Assembly: GCA_900551365.1 (NCBI GenBank)
Contig: URVZ01000085.1
Location: forward strand, 1-7,481
Direction of reading: 5' to 3'
Length of the DNA stretch: 7,481 bases
DNA from: an uncultured Collinsella sp.
GTDB taxonomy: Bacteria > Actinomycetota > Coriobacteriia > Coriobacteriales > Coriobacteriaceae
Shown: in pieces, positions 7,355-7,481 of the stretch
Numbering within the stretch: the first letter of the stretch is position 1
Layout of the letters: each line of letters opens with the position of its first letter
Notes under the pieces: generated by a model
Told to the model about the DNA's origin: nothing
Databases searched by the model: none
Seen by the model: only the letters and a program-made list of their open reading frames with translations
Position numbers and translations under genes: made by a program

Positions 7355-7370
7355 CTTTACGCTTTGCGCC

Positions 7371-7400
7371 CTGGCGGGTTCGAATCCCTCCTCCTGCGCG
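7371..7400 (+). other. tRNA T-arm-like sequence, no complete tRNA
   Basis: GCGGGTTCGAATCCCTC contains a canonical T-loop TTCGAAT with a mostly paired stem (one mismatch), followed by CTCCTGCG. No D-arm, anticodon arm or CCA end is found at tRNA spacing upstream. It could be a tRNA remnant such as an attachment site of an integrated element, or a chance match. Confidence 0.3.
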
Positions 7401-7444
7401 TTATTGAAATGTGCCCGAAAAGAAAAGGCTCTGTTAGACCAACA

Positions 7445-7476
7445 TTGACATATAAGTGATGCCACCGTGGTATAAT
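7445..7476 (+). promoter_or_regulatory. Strong forward promoter at the right edge
   Basis: TATAAT (7471-7476) is a perfect -10 and is preceded by TG at 7468-7469, the extended -10 form. A perfect TTGACA sits at 7445-7450, but the spacer is 20 bases, longer than the usual 17. The spacer carries CCACCGTGG, a short palindrome. It should drive a gene or IS transposase beyond the window. Confidence 0.65.
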
Positions 7477-7481
7477 AGCCG

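Larger units (their letters stand above)
7261..7392. other. Gene-free, highly structured segment with an outer 9-bp pairing
   Basis: AGGAGGGAT (7261-7269) is the exact reverse complement of ATCCCTCCT (7384-7392). Between them lie three perfect hairpins, at 7273-7299, 7302-7321 and 7332-7354. The whole could fold as a closed multi-branch RNA or be a remnant of an inserted element. The full gap 7048-7481 has no gene that I can support; it holds this structure, the right palindrome and two promoter-like sites. Confidence 0.45.

Noticed and set aside
7261..7400. Complete tRNA (for example tRNA-Ser) built from GGAGGGATG and the T-arm-like sequence
   Set aside because: No D-arm or anticodon arm is found between them, the acceptor pairing would compete with the T-arm, and the distance is far too long.

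Overview
The window looks like chromosomal DNA from a GC-rich Gram-positive bacterium. Coding regions have G/C-biased third positions and clear GGAGG-type ribosome binding sites. The style of the hypothetical proteins and the DUF559-like protein suggests the class Coriobacteriia, possibly Collinsella. The taxonomic guess is inference from protein flavour, not from a marker gene.

Layout, left to right. (1) 1-323: a small tRNA cluster. It holds the 3' part of a tRNA-Ile(GAT) cut by the window edge, a long perfect hairpin, tRNA-Ala(TGC), a complete second tRNA-Ile(GAT) identical to the first over its visible 55 bases, and an intrinsic terminator. (2) 352-1808, plus strand: a likely three-gene operon of a bifunctional-nuclease (DUF151) family protein, a small two-helix membrane protein and an acidic soluble protein of unknown function. 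(3) 1926-3764, plus strand: typA/bipA, a complete ribosome-associated translational GTPase, closed by a strong bidirectional terminator. (4) 3894-5835, minus strand: a secreted/membrane protein with a bactofilin-like repeat region, and upstream of it a TRIC/UPF0126-family membrane protein that appears to use a TTG start. (5) 5951-7217: a single minus-strand gene for an AbiEi/DUF559-like protein with a PD-(D/E)XK nuclease-type C-terminus. It is bracketed by two 64-bp repeats in inverted orientation (57/64 identical), each itself an imperfect palindrome. This unit is the most unusual part of the window and may be a small mobile or selfish cassette. (6) 7218-7481: no gene, but a dense set of perfect hairpins enclosed by a 9-bp outer pairing, a tRNA T-arm-like sequence, and at the right edge a strong promoter that may belong to an insertion sequence or gene beyond the window.

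The housekeeping part (tRNAs, typA, DUF151, TRIC) looks like ordinary core genome. The right-hand 1.5 kb looks accessory: a lone nuclease-like gene, palindromic repeats, tRNA-like remnants and possible IS-end sequence. No rRNA, CRISPR array, complete insertion sequence or origin was seen.
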